DNA from: Galerina marginata
Lineage: Eukaryota; Basidiomycota; Agaricomycetes; Agaricales; Galerinaceae
DNA length: 64,000 bases
Direction of reading: 5' to 3'
Assembly: GCA_023014335.1 (NCBI GenBank)
Contig: JAECYW010000013.1
Coordinates: forward strand, 310,001-374,000
The notes under the pieces were generated by a model, which saw only the letters and a program-made list of their open reading frames with translations, ran no database searches and was not told where the DNA came from. Every line of letters starts with the position of its first letter. Position 1 is the first letter of the stretch. Below are positions 22,232 through 33,590 of the stretch, piece by piece. Both the position numbers and the translations under genes were made by a program.

Positions 22232-22433
22232 GGGGGTTTGGAAGAGAAAAAAGGCCAGCTTTGTCTTAAGAGATCAGCGATTCAACCCGGACCCGCTGGC
22301 TGAGAAAGGGAGAGAGAGTGGAGACGAACTGCTGTCATCCTGTAATTTATACGCCAAAGTACAATGAGGAGCGCTAACAATAGCCGTCACAAGGTCAGTC
22401 ACAGCCCGGCTGCACAAGGCTCTCAATCGAATC
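22232..22433. promoter_or_regulatory. Divergent promoter between the membrane-protein gene and APL4
   Basis: 202 bases separate two outward-facing start codons, so the two promoters share this short stretch. No specific site was recognised. Confidence 0.4.
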
Positions 22434-25400
22434 ATGGTGTACCACAATCTCAAAGGTATGAATACCCCGTTTATTCTTGCAAAACGACGTGCTGATTTAC
22501 AAACTTAGCGCTCATCAAGGGCATTCGCTCTTGCAAGGTCCTTTTCCGGTTTTTCCTCGTCCTCTCTGTCAAATCTGATCTATCTACAGACCGTCGCCGA
22601 TGAACGCGCTCTTATTCAACAAGAATCTGCTGCTATACGGGCATCCTTTAGGGAGGAGGACTCATTTCAGCGGCACAACAACATTGCCAAGCTCCTGTAC
22701 ATCCATATGCTGGGTTCGCCTGCCCATTTCGGCCAGATCGAATGCTTGAAGCTCGTCGCCAGTCCTCGCTTCTCCGACAAGCGATTAGGGTACCTTGGAA
22801 TCATGTTGCTATTGGACGAGAATCAGGAGGTTCTAACACTGGTAACCAACTCTCTAAAGAAGTGAGTTCCCGTCAGTCCCGTCCATCTAAAAGTTGCCAA
22901 CATCTCCGTCTAGCGACATGAACCATTCTAACATGTATGCCGTCGGACTTGCTCTCTGTACCTTTGCCAACATCGCATCCGAGGAGATGTCGCGCGATCT
23001 GGCCAACGAAATAGAGAAACTCCTTGGATCGAGCAACACCTATATCCGGAAAAAGGTTTGCGTTCCATCCAGTTCCGTGTTGATGATCAACTCATATTTG
23101 TGTTCAAGGCCGCTCTCTGTGCATTAAGAGTCGTCAAGAAAGTTCCCGACATCGCAGACCATTTCACGGCTAAAGCCAAGAACCTTCTTACAGATCGGAA
23201 TCATGGCGTCCTCCTTACAGCCATCACCCTTGTTACGGAGATGTGCCAAATCGATACCGCGATCCTAGATGAATTCCGAAGTGTGAGTGACGTTTCAATT
23301 TACCATATCAAACCCTACCGACTCCTACCCAGGCCGTACCGCTACTCGTCCGCAACCTGAAGTCACTGGTGACTACCGGATACAGTCCCGAGCATGATGT
23401 TTCTGGCATTACAGATCCTTTCCTTCAGGTCAAGATACTACGGCTACTACGCATGCTCGGAAAAGGCGACGAGCAAGCAAGCGAGACGATGAACGATATT
23501 TTGGCTCAGGTAAGTACTTTCTCGGTAAATTGGTAACATTATCCCACCTTAGTATCAAGGTTGCAACAAATACCGATTCGTCTAAGAACGTTGGAAACTC
23601 GATTTTGTACGAGACAGTTTTAACAGTATTGGAAATTGAGGCCGACACCGGACTTCGCGTCATGGCAATTAACATTCTTGGAAAATTCCTGAGCAACAAG
23701 GACAATAACATTCGGTCCGTTCTTCGTACGCTTTGACGGAGAAGTGCAACCCTCATATCTGACACAGCTACGTCGCGCTGAACACGCTGAACAAGGTAGT
23801 CTCGATGGACACGAACGCAGTTCAACGTCATCGCAACATCATCCTCGACTGCTTGCGTGACGGAGATATTTCAATACGTCGCCGTGCTCTCGAACTATCT
23901 TACGCGTTAATCAATGATCAAAATGTACGCATCCTCGTCCGTGAATTGCTGGCGTTCCTCGAGGTAGCAGATGACGAGTTCAAGCTCGGATTAACGACGC
24001 AAATATGTCTTGCAGCTGAGCGATTCGCCCCCAATAAACGCTGGCATATTGATACTGTCCTCCGGGTGTTAAAACTGGTTCGTTATATTTCCAAAGTTCG
24101 TTCTTCTACTTTCCGTTGATGGTTCATGAAAGGCCGGAAATTTTGTCCGCGAGGAAATACTTTCGGCCTTCATCCGTCTCGTCGCTCACACACCAGAACT
24201 ACAAGCTTACACGGCCTCAAAGCTGTATCTGGCTCTCAAATCAGACATTTCTCAGGAATCATTGACACTGGCAGCTACATGGCTTCTTGGCGAGTATTGT
24301 GAAATTATTCTTCAAGGTGGAATCGTAGATGAAGATCAAACCAATATGGTATAGTGTTTTAGTTTATGTTCAGTGTAAACCCATTCCAATGGACTTCGTC
24401 CTTCTAGATTTCGGACAAGGATTTAATTGATCTCATCCTGTCGATCTTGGATTCACCATATGCCAACTACCTCATTCGCCAGTTTGTGCTCGCTGCTGTG
24501 ACTAAAATCGCGGCTCGTAGCACGACCTCTGTACCGGAGCAGGATCGTATCGCTGAAATTCTCGCGAAATATACGACCAGCCCTGAGTTGGAGTTGCAGC
24601 AACGCGCTGTTGAATTCGCCAGCTTGTTCAGCCTAGGCGAAACAAGAATAGGCGTGCTGGAACAGATGCCTCCACCAGAGCTTAAAGCGACCGTAATGGG
24701 TGTCGGTAGGTCTCGCATTTATTTTCTCTTCCAGGTGGTTAATTACTTCCGGGCAGTCAGCGAGAAGAAACCCGTTGGTTCTACTAAAGGCCAAGACGTG
24801 TGTTATTTCTATAATCTATCGTTTCTTTCTCTCAACTGACATCAATGACCTTAGGCCGACCTTCTTGGTGATGAAGTTCCACCAACACCTGGTGGAGCGG
24901 TTAACAACCAACCTGCGGTCACCGCACAGTCAAACCAAGACCTTCTTGCGGAAATCTTTGGCTCCTCATCTTCGACAACCGCAGCATCTCCGCCCCCACC
25001 GCAGCAAAAGTCGTCAGCCAACGACATTCTTGTTCTGTTCGGTTCCACAGACGCAGCACCTTCGCCGGCCCAACCTCCACATCCTGCTGTTCCACCTTCA
25101 TACCCTTCAACGCCTGCCACACTATTTACGCCGACTCAAGCTGCCTCACCGCCCACCGCACTCATCGCACCTCAGCAACAACAACGTACAGCGTACCCTG
25201 CCTATGATAAGAATGGCCTAAAGATCACCCTCACGCCGCAAACCTCAGCCGGACGACCTGGTGTTGTTATGATTTTGGCTCGCTTCCAGGTTTCCGGAGG
25301 AGAAGCGGCTGCCGGTCTGAGCTTCCAAGCAGCGGTACCCAAGGTAGAAAGCTTATAATTCTAGTTCACTGTTTATTGATCCTGTCAAATAGTCGCAACA

Positions 25401-25658
25401 ACTTCAAATGCTGCCAATGTCAAATCCTAACATAAACCCCGGTGCTGTTGAGACGCAGCAAATGAGGGTCGTGGCGCCTGCTGGGGTAAGCCATGACTTT
25501 CATTGTTGCCTTTCTATGTTTCTAACATCATTCTAATCTTTCAACAGAGCAATGTTCGACTACGTCTACGAATAGCATATTCTGTTGCTGGTCAAAATTA
25601 TCAGGAACAGGTCGACTTTGCGGGTTTCCCACCAGGCCTTACTGGCACACCATCATAA
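22434..25658 (+). CDS. APL4: AP-1 complex subunit gamma (gamma-adaptin)
   Basis: A multi-exon gene whose first two exons are short (22434-22455, then 29 nt). The translation begins [20 protein letters not shown] and carries the adaptin trunk of paired helices ([60 protein letters not shown]). A Pro/Gln/Ala-rich hinge follows with clathrin-box-like segments ([16 protein letters not shown]). The end is a gamma-ear domain ([13 protein letters not shown] to [13 protein letters not shown]). Gamma-adaptin is a large subunit of the AP-1 clathrin adaptor, which sorts cargo between the trans-Golgi and endosomes. The ear distinguishes it from alpha, delta and epsilon subunits. No breaks are seen. Confidence 0.95.
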
Positions 25659-25785
25659 GACATGAATATATACGCGTAACTACCGTAATCGCCTAATCGA
25701 TATTCCTTTCTCTGATAACATGGATTTTTTCGAGGATGGGACATACACATACATATGAAAAAAACTAATGATATAAAAAGGCAAA

Positions 25786-28700
25786 TTAAATGAAGACTTG
25801 TAAGGGATGCCTATCGTACACGTTCTGCCCTTCTGTAAGCTCACCCAGGTCTGGGTAGAAGGGCACCATTGCATCCTCCGCGCCAAGGTACAGTGCATTG
25901 TATACACGCCAATAAACTTCACGGACCTTGCGTGCTGGATGGAATAGGCCTTGGAGGACATAACTCAACAAAACACCTGGCCCAAGTGTAACCCTCATGG
26001 CCTCAATCGCGTCCATGACCGCTCCAATGACGTGAGGAGACGTCTCGAAACAGTTGGGCCAGACCAAGTTCATAAGATGAAGCATGGAATCCTCACAACC
26101 CAAGCCTGCGACGCCCAACGCGAGATGCTTCACGATGGTGCTAGCGGTTTGACGATGGACGAGGTCACGGTCGGTAAGTGCATCTTCGAGCATCGTGACC
26201 ACCGAGTCGCAGTAATAGGCGGACTGCGGACCGACGTATTCAAAGACAAACGACAGTGCCTTCAAACAACCGGTTCGGACATTCAATTCAGCAGTGCGGT
26301 ATTCGTTCAAGATAGCGGGAATACAGGTGAAAGGTCCGCAAGTTTCAGCCACGATAGCAATGGCAACTGTACTACACACTCGACTTTGTCGCTCTTGAAC
26401 ACGCAAATTGGTTAAGAGGACTGAAAGGACATCTTGAGGTCCCAAACTTTTTGCGATGTAGCCGAATGAATTGACGGCTGCACGTCGAATACCCTTTTTG
26501 TGAGCCTTCAACAAGTCGAGCAACTCGAAGCAGATTCGCATCCACTCCCGAGCAGGTACAAATTCGGCTCCACGATCGGCAATACGACCAATCAAATTGA
26601 TCGAGGCTTCTTGCACTTTCTCGTGTCTGTTTCGTAGGATAGGCGTCATCCGGGGAACTAGTTGGAAAAGATGGTTAGAAAACAAGTCGTCAATAAGACT
26701 GTAAAAGGACGGCTCACGTAGGTCTTTGACAGGAGGGTTCATCTGTGTCATACCAACAACATTTGCGATAGCACCCTCTGCAGCAATAATACTGCCCAAT
26801 GTATCAGGATACTCTTCGCCAAGTTGTTCGAAAAGCACCAAGCCAAGCTTGCTCAAGAGTTGATCTTCGCCACATTGTTTGATAACCACTGCCAATCTCG
26901 TTGTTAGGTCAGCAGCTTGCTGGCGGACCTTTGCGCTCTTGTTGTTCAAGCGCCACAGGATAGTAGAAACGATCTGAGTGAGGTATGGCTTGACTCGAAT
27001 GCCGAGCGCGTTAACGACCGTTCCAAACCCGTCAAGCATGACTTGATCTTCGGTAGTCTGCTCCTGGAAAGAGTAGATAATTCCATCAACTAATCGGACT
27101 TCAAGCCTCTCGTCGATGTCTGAAGCACCAAGAGTCGCAACGACCTTGGTAATCGTTTCCATTACCATCTTCCGGTAAGGTTCTGCCTCGTCCTTGAGCT
27201 CATTGACGATCCTTCCAACGATCTCTGAAACTCCTGACTTCTGTGCAAGCTCTACGGTGGTCTCCACAACCTGTCTATAATTCCGTCTATCAAGAGCCAT
27301 CCGGCGAACCCAGAACGACTTGAAGAAATCGGGTAGGATGTCCTGCTTGATGTATTGAGGTGTAACACCCTCTGTCGCTGCGCACTGCTTGACAACCTTG
27401 AGAACGATTTTCTTCATTTCTTCATCGGATGTTTGGAACTCTCGTATAAGAATTACGGTCACTTCCTTTGTGTAGTATGAAGCGTACTCGGGATCCATGA
27501 GGGGGATGATGAAGCCAATGGCTTTAAGGAAGGCAGCAAGGCCTTTGCCGCGATGTTGGCGAATGCCCGTCCAGAGGGGCTTTAAGACGTTATCAAAAGA
27601 TTCGATACCATAGGGTGCGGCGGCTTCGGCAAGGGCAGCTAGTCCCAAGGCCGTCATGGTCCTGACTTTCTGCTGTTCATCAGTCAGACCATGACCAATA
27701 CAATCCACTAAATTGCGAAGATGCGGGAGCACAGCACAACCCATCATAATAGCAATTTGCTGGACAATCCGAATACCGGTATGCCTTGCCTGCCATGACT
27801 TTTTCGAACGACAAACGGCTTTGAGGAAAGGAAGAAGAGACGGAATGCCAAGTGCTGAAGCGACGACCGAAAACGCACGAGCAGTGGTGTTGCGAACATA
27901 TTCATCTGCGTGATCGATATCGGGTCGCATAGTCGAGATCATGTGGGCAAGACCGGCAGCCTTCGACAGGTTAGAAATGATTTCACGACCTTCAACACGC
28001 GCATAGTAATCCTCGTCGATTAGAAGGGGTTCAATGACGACAAGAATCTTGTGAACATAGGGGCGGACAAGGTCATCCAGTTTGTAGAGTACTCGGTCAA
28101 TAACTTTGACGAGCAAGTGTCGTTCCTGGTCTTCAAGGGTGCGCTCCATGAGGAGAGGAAGAATCTTGTCGAAGAGAGGACCTGCGCCGAACTCGCGGGC
28201 CTTATCGGTGATTTGTCGAAGAGCAGTTTTACGGACAGGCGGCGTCCCGTTCTTGATTTTCAGGAGCAGGCGCATGATCTTCCGCTCCTTCATCTCTTCG
28301 ACTGTCAGCTCAGTCTCGTCTTCCTCCTTCAAGATTTTTGCGAAGTATTGGGCATCCTCCGCCTTGAAGAATGCCAAATTTCCGACACCTGGGATTTCCG
28401 TAGGTAATTCTGGAGCAAGGCCAGCGGCGGCAGCAGCGGCTGCTGCGTCAGAACTTTCTTGGATCTGGAAACCACCCACTTCTGTAACGGGTGTCGCCAT
28501 GAACTTGCGAGGTGCGACCATGGGAGCGTAACCGGGGGGAGGTGTGACGATGGCATAGCCAGTAGCTGGGAGGACGGCGTCCAGCTCTTCATCGGTGAGA
28601 TACCGGTTGTGTTTGTCATCTTGCATAATTCCTGGGGCATTCATGATGATGGGCATCATAGGAGCGTCAGGTGCTGGTGCTGGCGTCTGATCCCATCGGG

Positions 28701-29313
28701 AACGTTTTGGCGTTTCACCAACAGCAGTAGCATCTGCCGGCGTAGCATCCCAACGCGAGCGACGTTTCTTGGGCGCTGAGGCTTCCAAAGCCTCTTTGGA
28801 CCACTCCCCAGTATCTTTCTTGTTAGGGTCGACATTCTCGTCGGAAGGTTCTTCAACATCCCAACGTCTTTTGCGCTTGGTGCCCGAAGTGTCTTTGTCC
28901 TTGTTCATGGCCGCAAGCTCTTTCGCTGCCGCCTCGATTTCCTCACGAGGAGGGGTTTTGTCGAGGTCCATCTTCATCTGATCCTCCTCCCTATCCTTTC
29001 TCTGCTTCTCCTCAATTGCTTTCTTCACTCTCAGTTCCTCCTGCTCCAACCGCGTCAACCTCATAGCATCTTTATATCCGCCTTCCACGTCCATATCTCC
29101 TTCCCCATGCTTGAATGCGTCAGCGCTATCGACGGCTACCCGGTTAAAACGTCTGTTATGATAGTCGGATTGTCTAGCTGCGATTTGGCGCTTGGACGCA
29201 GTCTCGGCGAAAGGATCGACATCTTCTTCCTCTGCAAGGTCATGGAACTCTTGGAGAATATCCTTGGGCACTGTGTAGGAGTCAACCAACCTGGGTGAGC
29301 CCGGAGGAGACAT
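25786..29313 (-). CDS. SF3B1: Splicing factor 3B subunit 1
   Basis: An intronless gene of about 1,175 codons. The N-terminal part is charged and carries repeated RWD and TP motifs ([31 protein letters not shown]) that in the family bind U2AF-homology motifs and are phosphorylated. The segment [20 protein letters not shown] leads into the HEAT-repeat superhelix, which ends [22 protein letters not shown]3B1/Hsh155 is the core of the U2 snRNP SF3b complex and clamps the branch-point duplex. The start at 29313 ([10 protein letters not shown]) is preferred. An in-frame ATG at 29424 would add 37 residues of unlike composition and shorten the space to the divergent snoRNA host to about 70 bases. Confidence 0.96.
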   Translation of the reverse strand: MSPPGSPRLVDSYTVPKDILQEFHDLAEEEDVDPFAETASKRQIAARQSDYHNRRFNRVAVDSADAFKHGEGDMDVEGGYKDAMRLTRLEQEELRVKKAIEEKQRKDREEDQMKMDLDKTPPREEIEAAAKELAAMNKDKDTSGTKRKRRWDVEEPSDENVDPNKKDTGEWSKEALEASAPKKRRSRWDATPADATAVGETPKRSRWDQTPAPAPDAPMMPIIMNAPGIMQDDKHNRYLTDEELDAVLPATGYAIVTPPPGYAPMVAPRKFMATPVTEVGGFQIQESSDAAAAAAAAGLAPELPTEIPGVGNLAFFKAEDAQYFAKILKEEDETELTVEEMKERKIMRLLLKIKNGTPPVRKTALRQITDKAREFGAGPLFDKILPLLMERTLEDQERHLLVKVIDRVLYKLDDLVRPYVHKILVVIEPLLIDEDYYARVEGREIISNLSKAAGLAHMISTMRPDIDHADEYVRNTTARAFSVVASALGIPSLLPFLKAVCRSKKSWQARHTGIRIVQQIAIMMGCAVLPHLRNLVDCIGHGLTDEQQKVRTMTALGLAALAEAAAPYGIESFDNVLKPLWTGIRQHRGKGLAAFLKAIGFIIPLMDPEYASYYTKEVTVILIREFQTSDEEMKKIVLKVVKQCAATEGVTPQYIKQDILPDFFKSFWVRRMALDRRNYRQVVETTVELAQKSGVSEIVGRIVNELKDEAEPYRKMVMETITKVVATLGASDIDERLEVRLVDGIIYSFQEQTTEDQVMLDGFGTVVNALGIRVKPYLTQIVSTILWRLNNKSAKVRQQAADLTTRLAVVIKQCGEDQLLSKLGLVLFEQLGEEYPDTLGSIIAAEGAIANVVGMTQMNPPVKDLREPSFYSLIDDLFSNHLFQLVPRMTPILRNRHEKVQEASINLIGRIADRGAEFVPAREWMRICFELLDLLKAHKKGIRRAAVNSFGYIAKSLGPQDVLSVLLTNLRVQERQSRVCSTVAIAIVAETCGPFTCIPAILNEYRTAELNVRTGCLKALSFVFEYVGPQSAYYCDSVVTMLEDALTDRDLVHRQTASTIVKHLALGVAGLGCEDSMLHLMNLVWPNCFETSPHVIGAVMDAIEAMRVTLGPGVLLSYVLQGLFHPARKVREVYWRVYNALYLGAEDAMVPFYPDLGELTEGQNVYDRHPLQVFI

Positions 29314-29495
29314 TATACCTCTTTTAATGGTTTTGAAAAAGGTGTTGGGGATGGTGGTCGGTGACAAGGTGCAAGTCAGAAGTCGATGACCAATATGACT
29401 ACAAAATATTCCCACGGTCTCCATCCTTAAAAGGGCCTTTTTTTTTCTTCTGCTTTCCTCTCAATCGTCGTTTCAACCTGCTACTTACGTCCACC

Positions 29496-29899
29496 ATGGT
29501 GAGTCCTAGTTTCTCTTGTATTCTTGATGATATCTTTGCCGCCCCAGTCGTAGTCATTTGAGGCTTTGACGAACGGTATTGCACAAGCCAAACAGTTGCA
29601 CCACTGATTAATTCTTTTTCCTACTTTTCTTCGTTTTGCTCCTTGCTCATTGTCAATTCTTCTTAGGCTCCTCTCTTACCAACATAACGCCGATTCCCCT
29701 CGTTCTTTTCACCGACATCGTTGCTTAGGTGAGCTATATCCCTTGCCACGTCTCAAGATGTGAACATATATCACTAACTCCGGAGCCATTGGCGATGGGG
29801 AAAAACTATACAAAAAATACTAAGAACAGCCAGCTGATCCTTTTATTCTCTCGACGAGCGCCTTTATTGATGATCGCTAACCTAATATCTATTCCACAG
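29496..29899 (+). ncRNA. Candidate spliced snoRNA host transcript with almost no ORF
   Basis: A pyrimidine-rich leader (from about 29436) leads to CCACCATG at 29492-29498, immediately followed by a consensus donor GTGAGT. Intron 1 (29499-29666, 168 nt) has a long pyrimidine tract and ends TCTTCTTAG. Exon 2 (29667-29728) makes the reading frame only seven codons long (MAPLLPT then stop). A second candidate intron is 29729-29899 (GTGAGC to CCACAG). Both introns are about three times the usual length here, and the first holds a C/D snoRNA. Noncoding or short-ORF snoRNA hosts with pyrimidine-rich starts are well known in animals. The 3' end of the transcript is not determined. Confidence 0.55.
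29520..29612 (+). ncRNA. C/D box snoRNA, predicted guide for the LSU rRNA P loop
   Basis: It lies inside intron 1 of the host transcript. A C box (TGATGA) is at 29525-29530 and a D box (CTGA) at 29604-29607, 83 nt end to end. Internally a C'-like TGACGA is at 29567-29572. The 13-mer TGCCGCCCCAGTC (29537-29549) is perfectly complementary to the highly conserved LSU rRNA P-loop sequence GACUGGGGCGGCA. If the D' box is the degenerate CGTA at 29549-29552, the fifth-nucleotide rule points at the G equivalent to E. coli Gm2251. That site is methylated in yeast 25S rRNA by the snR67 guide. The terminal stem is weak and the C box begins with U rather than a purine. The target of the D-box guide is unassigned. 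Confidence 0.75.
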
Positions 29900-30315
29900 T
29901 GCGTCTTCGTAGATTCAGATTATTTAAGATAAATATTTTGCGATACGTACATGATCTCCTCGCGCAGCGATAAATATTTACAGTACCCCTAACAATAAAG
30001 TGGATTGCATAGAGAATGTGCGCGACAAGTTACGTATAAAAGTACACAACGGTCTTGGACCTACAACGATAATCGAGGTGACCACTAAGAGATGGTGGAA
30101 TAACTGTTACTGGATAATTAATAACAGCTGGGAAGGTGATGAAATTCGTATCGTCCACAATCCATGCCCGCAGACGGGAAGACGTGTCATAGCAAACGAA
30201 GAAAAAGTCAGATGGAGGTTAAAAAAAAATACATAATCGAAATGATATCGTCAATAGATTACTGATTGCATTGTCATGAAAGATGAAACTGGGGCCAAAG
30301 CTTGAACGACCAAAA
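29900..30315. other. Intergenic region, snoRNA host 3' side to forkhead 3' end
   Basis: About 415 AT-richer bases. A 78-codon open frame at 30000-30236 shows no family features and is not called. The region must include the end of the host transcript and the forkhead 3' UTR. Confidence 0.4.
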
Positions 30316-33262
30316 TCACCACCACTTGCCGGGACTATCCACTCCAGGGCTGTCATACAGCAGGGAGCCCCGTGCCGACCCAAATATTCCTGACGGGCTT
30401 TCCCCGTAACTCAGCCTATTTAGTTCGTCATTTAGGATATGCCGAGGATCATGAGGGTCAAAAACGGAACGCGCCCCAGGTGTTCGAAATGGCGACGAAG
30501 AAATGCCACCAAGGGGAGTGCGGAATGGCGAGTCGGTCAGATTGATGGGAAAGATAAGTTTTCTAGGCGTAACCGGATGGCCAAACACAGAAGTTGAACT
30601 CGTGTTCGTTCCACGCTTACGAGGTGTCCGCATGGGATCATCGTCCTCTCCTTCTTGGGCATCCAGGGGCGGTAATCCACCACTGTAAACAGGAGGAGGA
30701 TCAAGATGAGACTTGTAATGGGCCAAGCTTGCCGACGGGCTCATATGCAGGCCTTTGTGAGAAAGAGGGGTACGTATAGAGGAGATCTGGTGCTCCTGAG
30801 GTGTACTTCGCGGGGGTGTAGTAGGTACAATGGTCGAAGGTGGCGGAGTGGATGGACGACCTATGTCGTCCGAGCTTGGTAGAGCATGTTTACCGCGATT
30901 GAGAGTAGGAGATGTTGGTACAGGTGGGAAAGCAGAATTCTATAAGAAAATATTAGCTGGGGCAATCTAGGTACATTTTCTGGCGAATACCTTGGAGCTA
31001 CGAATAGTTTGTTTTTTCTTGCCCTTCTTATCTGGGAGAGAGTAGCTGCCACCGTCGTCCAATTGATTACCAAAGTTGAATAATTCAATCCCAGGTTGCA
31101 ACAAGGCAGGAGCTTCTGGTGATTGTCCCCAGAATTTAACCGGGCCTAATAGCGTAGTATTGAAGATCCCGTCGTCATCCCCATCACCTGACGAGGTGTC
31201 GACCTCGGGCTCATCTTGGATAGTGGAGACGCTGACTGAGGCGCTGATTTGGAAAATATCATCTTTCGAACTAGGAGGACGGCTGCCATACATATCAACG
31301 TCCGCGTCACTGGTAGCAGGCAGAGAGGAAGGAGGACTGGATGAATTTCGATTGGGTGTAAGTTCCGGAACGGAAGAAGAAAACGAAGATGTCGTAGAAG
31401 AAAGTAAGGAAGGGATGGGCGAAGAGCGACTATCTGAAGGTGACGGCTTCGTATCGGTGGCAGGTCCGTCATTTGCTTTCGTCGTTGACGTAGAACATGA
31501 GGCGTTGTTATTATTCACCACTCTATTAAATGCAGCTGCAGCAGGTAGCGGAGGGAAAATAACTTCAGCCGGAAATCCTTGAGGTTGTGGGACGCAACTT
31601 TGGTAATATGGTTGATGATGAGTGGTTGGACGAGTGGGAGGGAACAATGGATGCGATGCAAAGGAGGTAGGCCCTATGAAGGAGGGATTTGCGAGATTAG
31701 AATCAGATGTAGAAGCACTGGCGAAACCTTGGTCCTTCTTCACTTTCTTCGGTTTTCGTCCGTCGATGGCATCATCGTCCTCTGCACGTTTACGCGCTCT
31801 GGGTTTTCCCCTCGAGCTGGGTTGTTTATCTTTGCCGTCACCGGCATTGACGTAATCCTTGCAAAGATGTTTTTTGAACCCGCCATCCTTGAAGCATTCC
31901 AAATCTTCATCATAGATGGCCCAAAGGGTTCTGCCAACAGAGCGGTCCCTAGGAACCTTGCGGAAACATACTGTCGTACTCAGAACATGTCGGATACTGT
32001 TCATCCAAGTGGTCTCTCCACGTTTATAGTGAGGATAGACTATCGTTATCCAATCGTAGATCTCCTGGAGCGTCAGCCGATGTTCAGGTGAAGATAGAAT
32101 GGCTCGACCAACAAGCGCAGCATACGAGAGGTCAGGTTTGTTGGGCGAATAAGGACCAAGAGGAAGTGTATATGGTAGATCGTCGTACTCGTCTTCTTCG
32201 GGTGCAGGTCCCATAGGACCTGGGGAAGAAACGAGATTTACAGGACGAGCGGGTGATGACATGGGGGATGACGCTGGAGGAGGGGACGATGGAGGAAGAG
32301 GTGATGGTGCTGCTGTAGGTGGAGGTTGTATGCGTTGTGCCTGTGGGGTAATAGGGATTGAAGATGAAGTGTCAGAAGTGGCGGGCGCGGGTCTATAGGC
32401 CATTGGCATAAAGTGCGGATATCCTAAATACCCAGGATATGCGTAATATTGAGGCGGAGGGGGCAAGTTCTGAGGTGGATGAGGCGCAACTGGGCGCGTG
32501 GGAGTCGGTGTCTCAGGTTTACAAGTTGTATCCTGCAACGAAATGAGAGGTGTTTCAAACGACAACAGACAGATACTCGCCTTGCAAGACTGGGAGTTTG
32601 CACTCAAATTTGTGTGGTCCCTGTAGTACCTGCTTTTCTGAGGCGTAACGGGTGGAGGGTCGGTGGTCTGATAATGACAATCAGCGGATGCGGCATACAC
32701 GCGTTGAAACACGTCCACTCACCTCGGGGGGATTGTTATGGGGGCCATCGCTATTCGAGAGACCAGGTAATTGTGGGTCATCGCGTGACTGCATGAACGA
32801 ATCAAGGCCGCGGCTGGAATGGGACGCGTTACTGGGCGATGGGGAGGGAGGATGTTGCATGGTCCTGCTTGACTCGCGTTTTTCCTTGCGGTTCTTTCTC
32901 TGACGTCTCTGCCTTTCTATGACCATCTCCATGCTGTCCATCCGTCGATGTGGCATTTCGCCTTCGTGAGGTTCGGCTTTGACCGGGGTCGCGGGAGGGG
33001 TGCCATCTCTGAGGGAACTCGAACTTGCACGAGACGACGAACGTGCCAAAGACCGAGAGGACCCCACAGACCTCGAGCTAGAACGTAAATCAGAACTAGA
33101 CCTTGACCTATAGCTACTGTCGCCCTCGGGAACGCGTGAAGTCATGGCGTCGTCGGCTGTGAGAAATTGACGCATCTGGTCACTCCGCTTATTCAAGTCT
33201 TCACGCGTTATTCCAAGCGTATGGAGGAGCTGAGAGATGGGCGAGACTTGCAGATCCGCCAT
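30316..33262 (-). CDS. Forkhead (winged-helix) transcription factor
   Basis: A multi-exon gene. The N-terminal exon starts MADLQVSPISQLLHTLGITR and is Ser/Arg-rich. Short middle exons lead to a Pro-rich region and then the forkhead domain: NKPDLSYAALVGRAILSSPE, LTLQEIYDWITIVYPHYKRG, TTWMNSIRHVLSTTVCFRKV, ending WAIYDEDLECFKDGGF. The recognition helix reads NSIRHVLS where most forkhead proteins have NSIRHNLS. A basic patch follows (KPRARKRAEDD, KPKKVKKDQ), then a long Ser/Pro-rich tail with many SP/TP sites, ending PGVDSPGKWW. Fungal forkheads of this type often control cell-cycle genes. The domain call is firm; the specific orthologue is not assigned. Confidence 0.88.
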
Positions 33263-33590
33263 TGTGAGACGGGGAGGGCCTGCGAGGGTCTGAGGTGAAT
33301 TACTGATACAGTGTGGCCTTGTCTGAAGGTGGAGCAGGCGGCCTGGAGAGACAAAAAGAGGTACGCGGAGAGAAAATTCGAGGAGACGCGAGTCAATATC
33401 GTGAAAAAAGAAAGGGAGAAGGAAAGAAAGGAAAAAATAAGAGAAGAGGGAGGGGGATGGACTCGGTGGAGGAAAGGGCGTAGTACAAGAAGCCTTGCCC
33501 TCATTAGGACCTTTGCAAACTCCGACTTCAAAAAACACACGAAAACAAATTATCATTTTAAAATAGTACACAGTTACTCTACAATGTTCT
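33263..33590. other. Region between forkhead start and LIG4 stop
   Basis: About 330 bases holding the forkhead promoter and the LIG4 3' UTR. The forkhead leader side is purine-rich on the plus strand (33350-33450), that is, pyrimidine-rich on the gene's own strand. No other feature is seen. Confidence 0.4.

Noticed and set aside
29314..29424. Upstream in-frame extension of SF3B1 (start at 29424)
   Set aside because: The added residues look unlike the family N-terminus and would leave almost no promoter; the start at 29313 is preferred.
30000..30236. 78-codon open frame after the snoRNA host
   Set aside because: No recognisable domain and no promoter or splice support; not called a gene.
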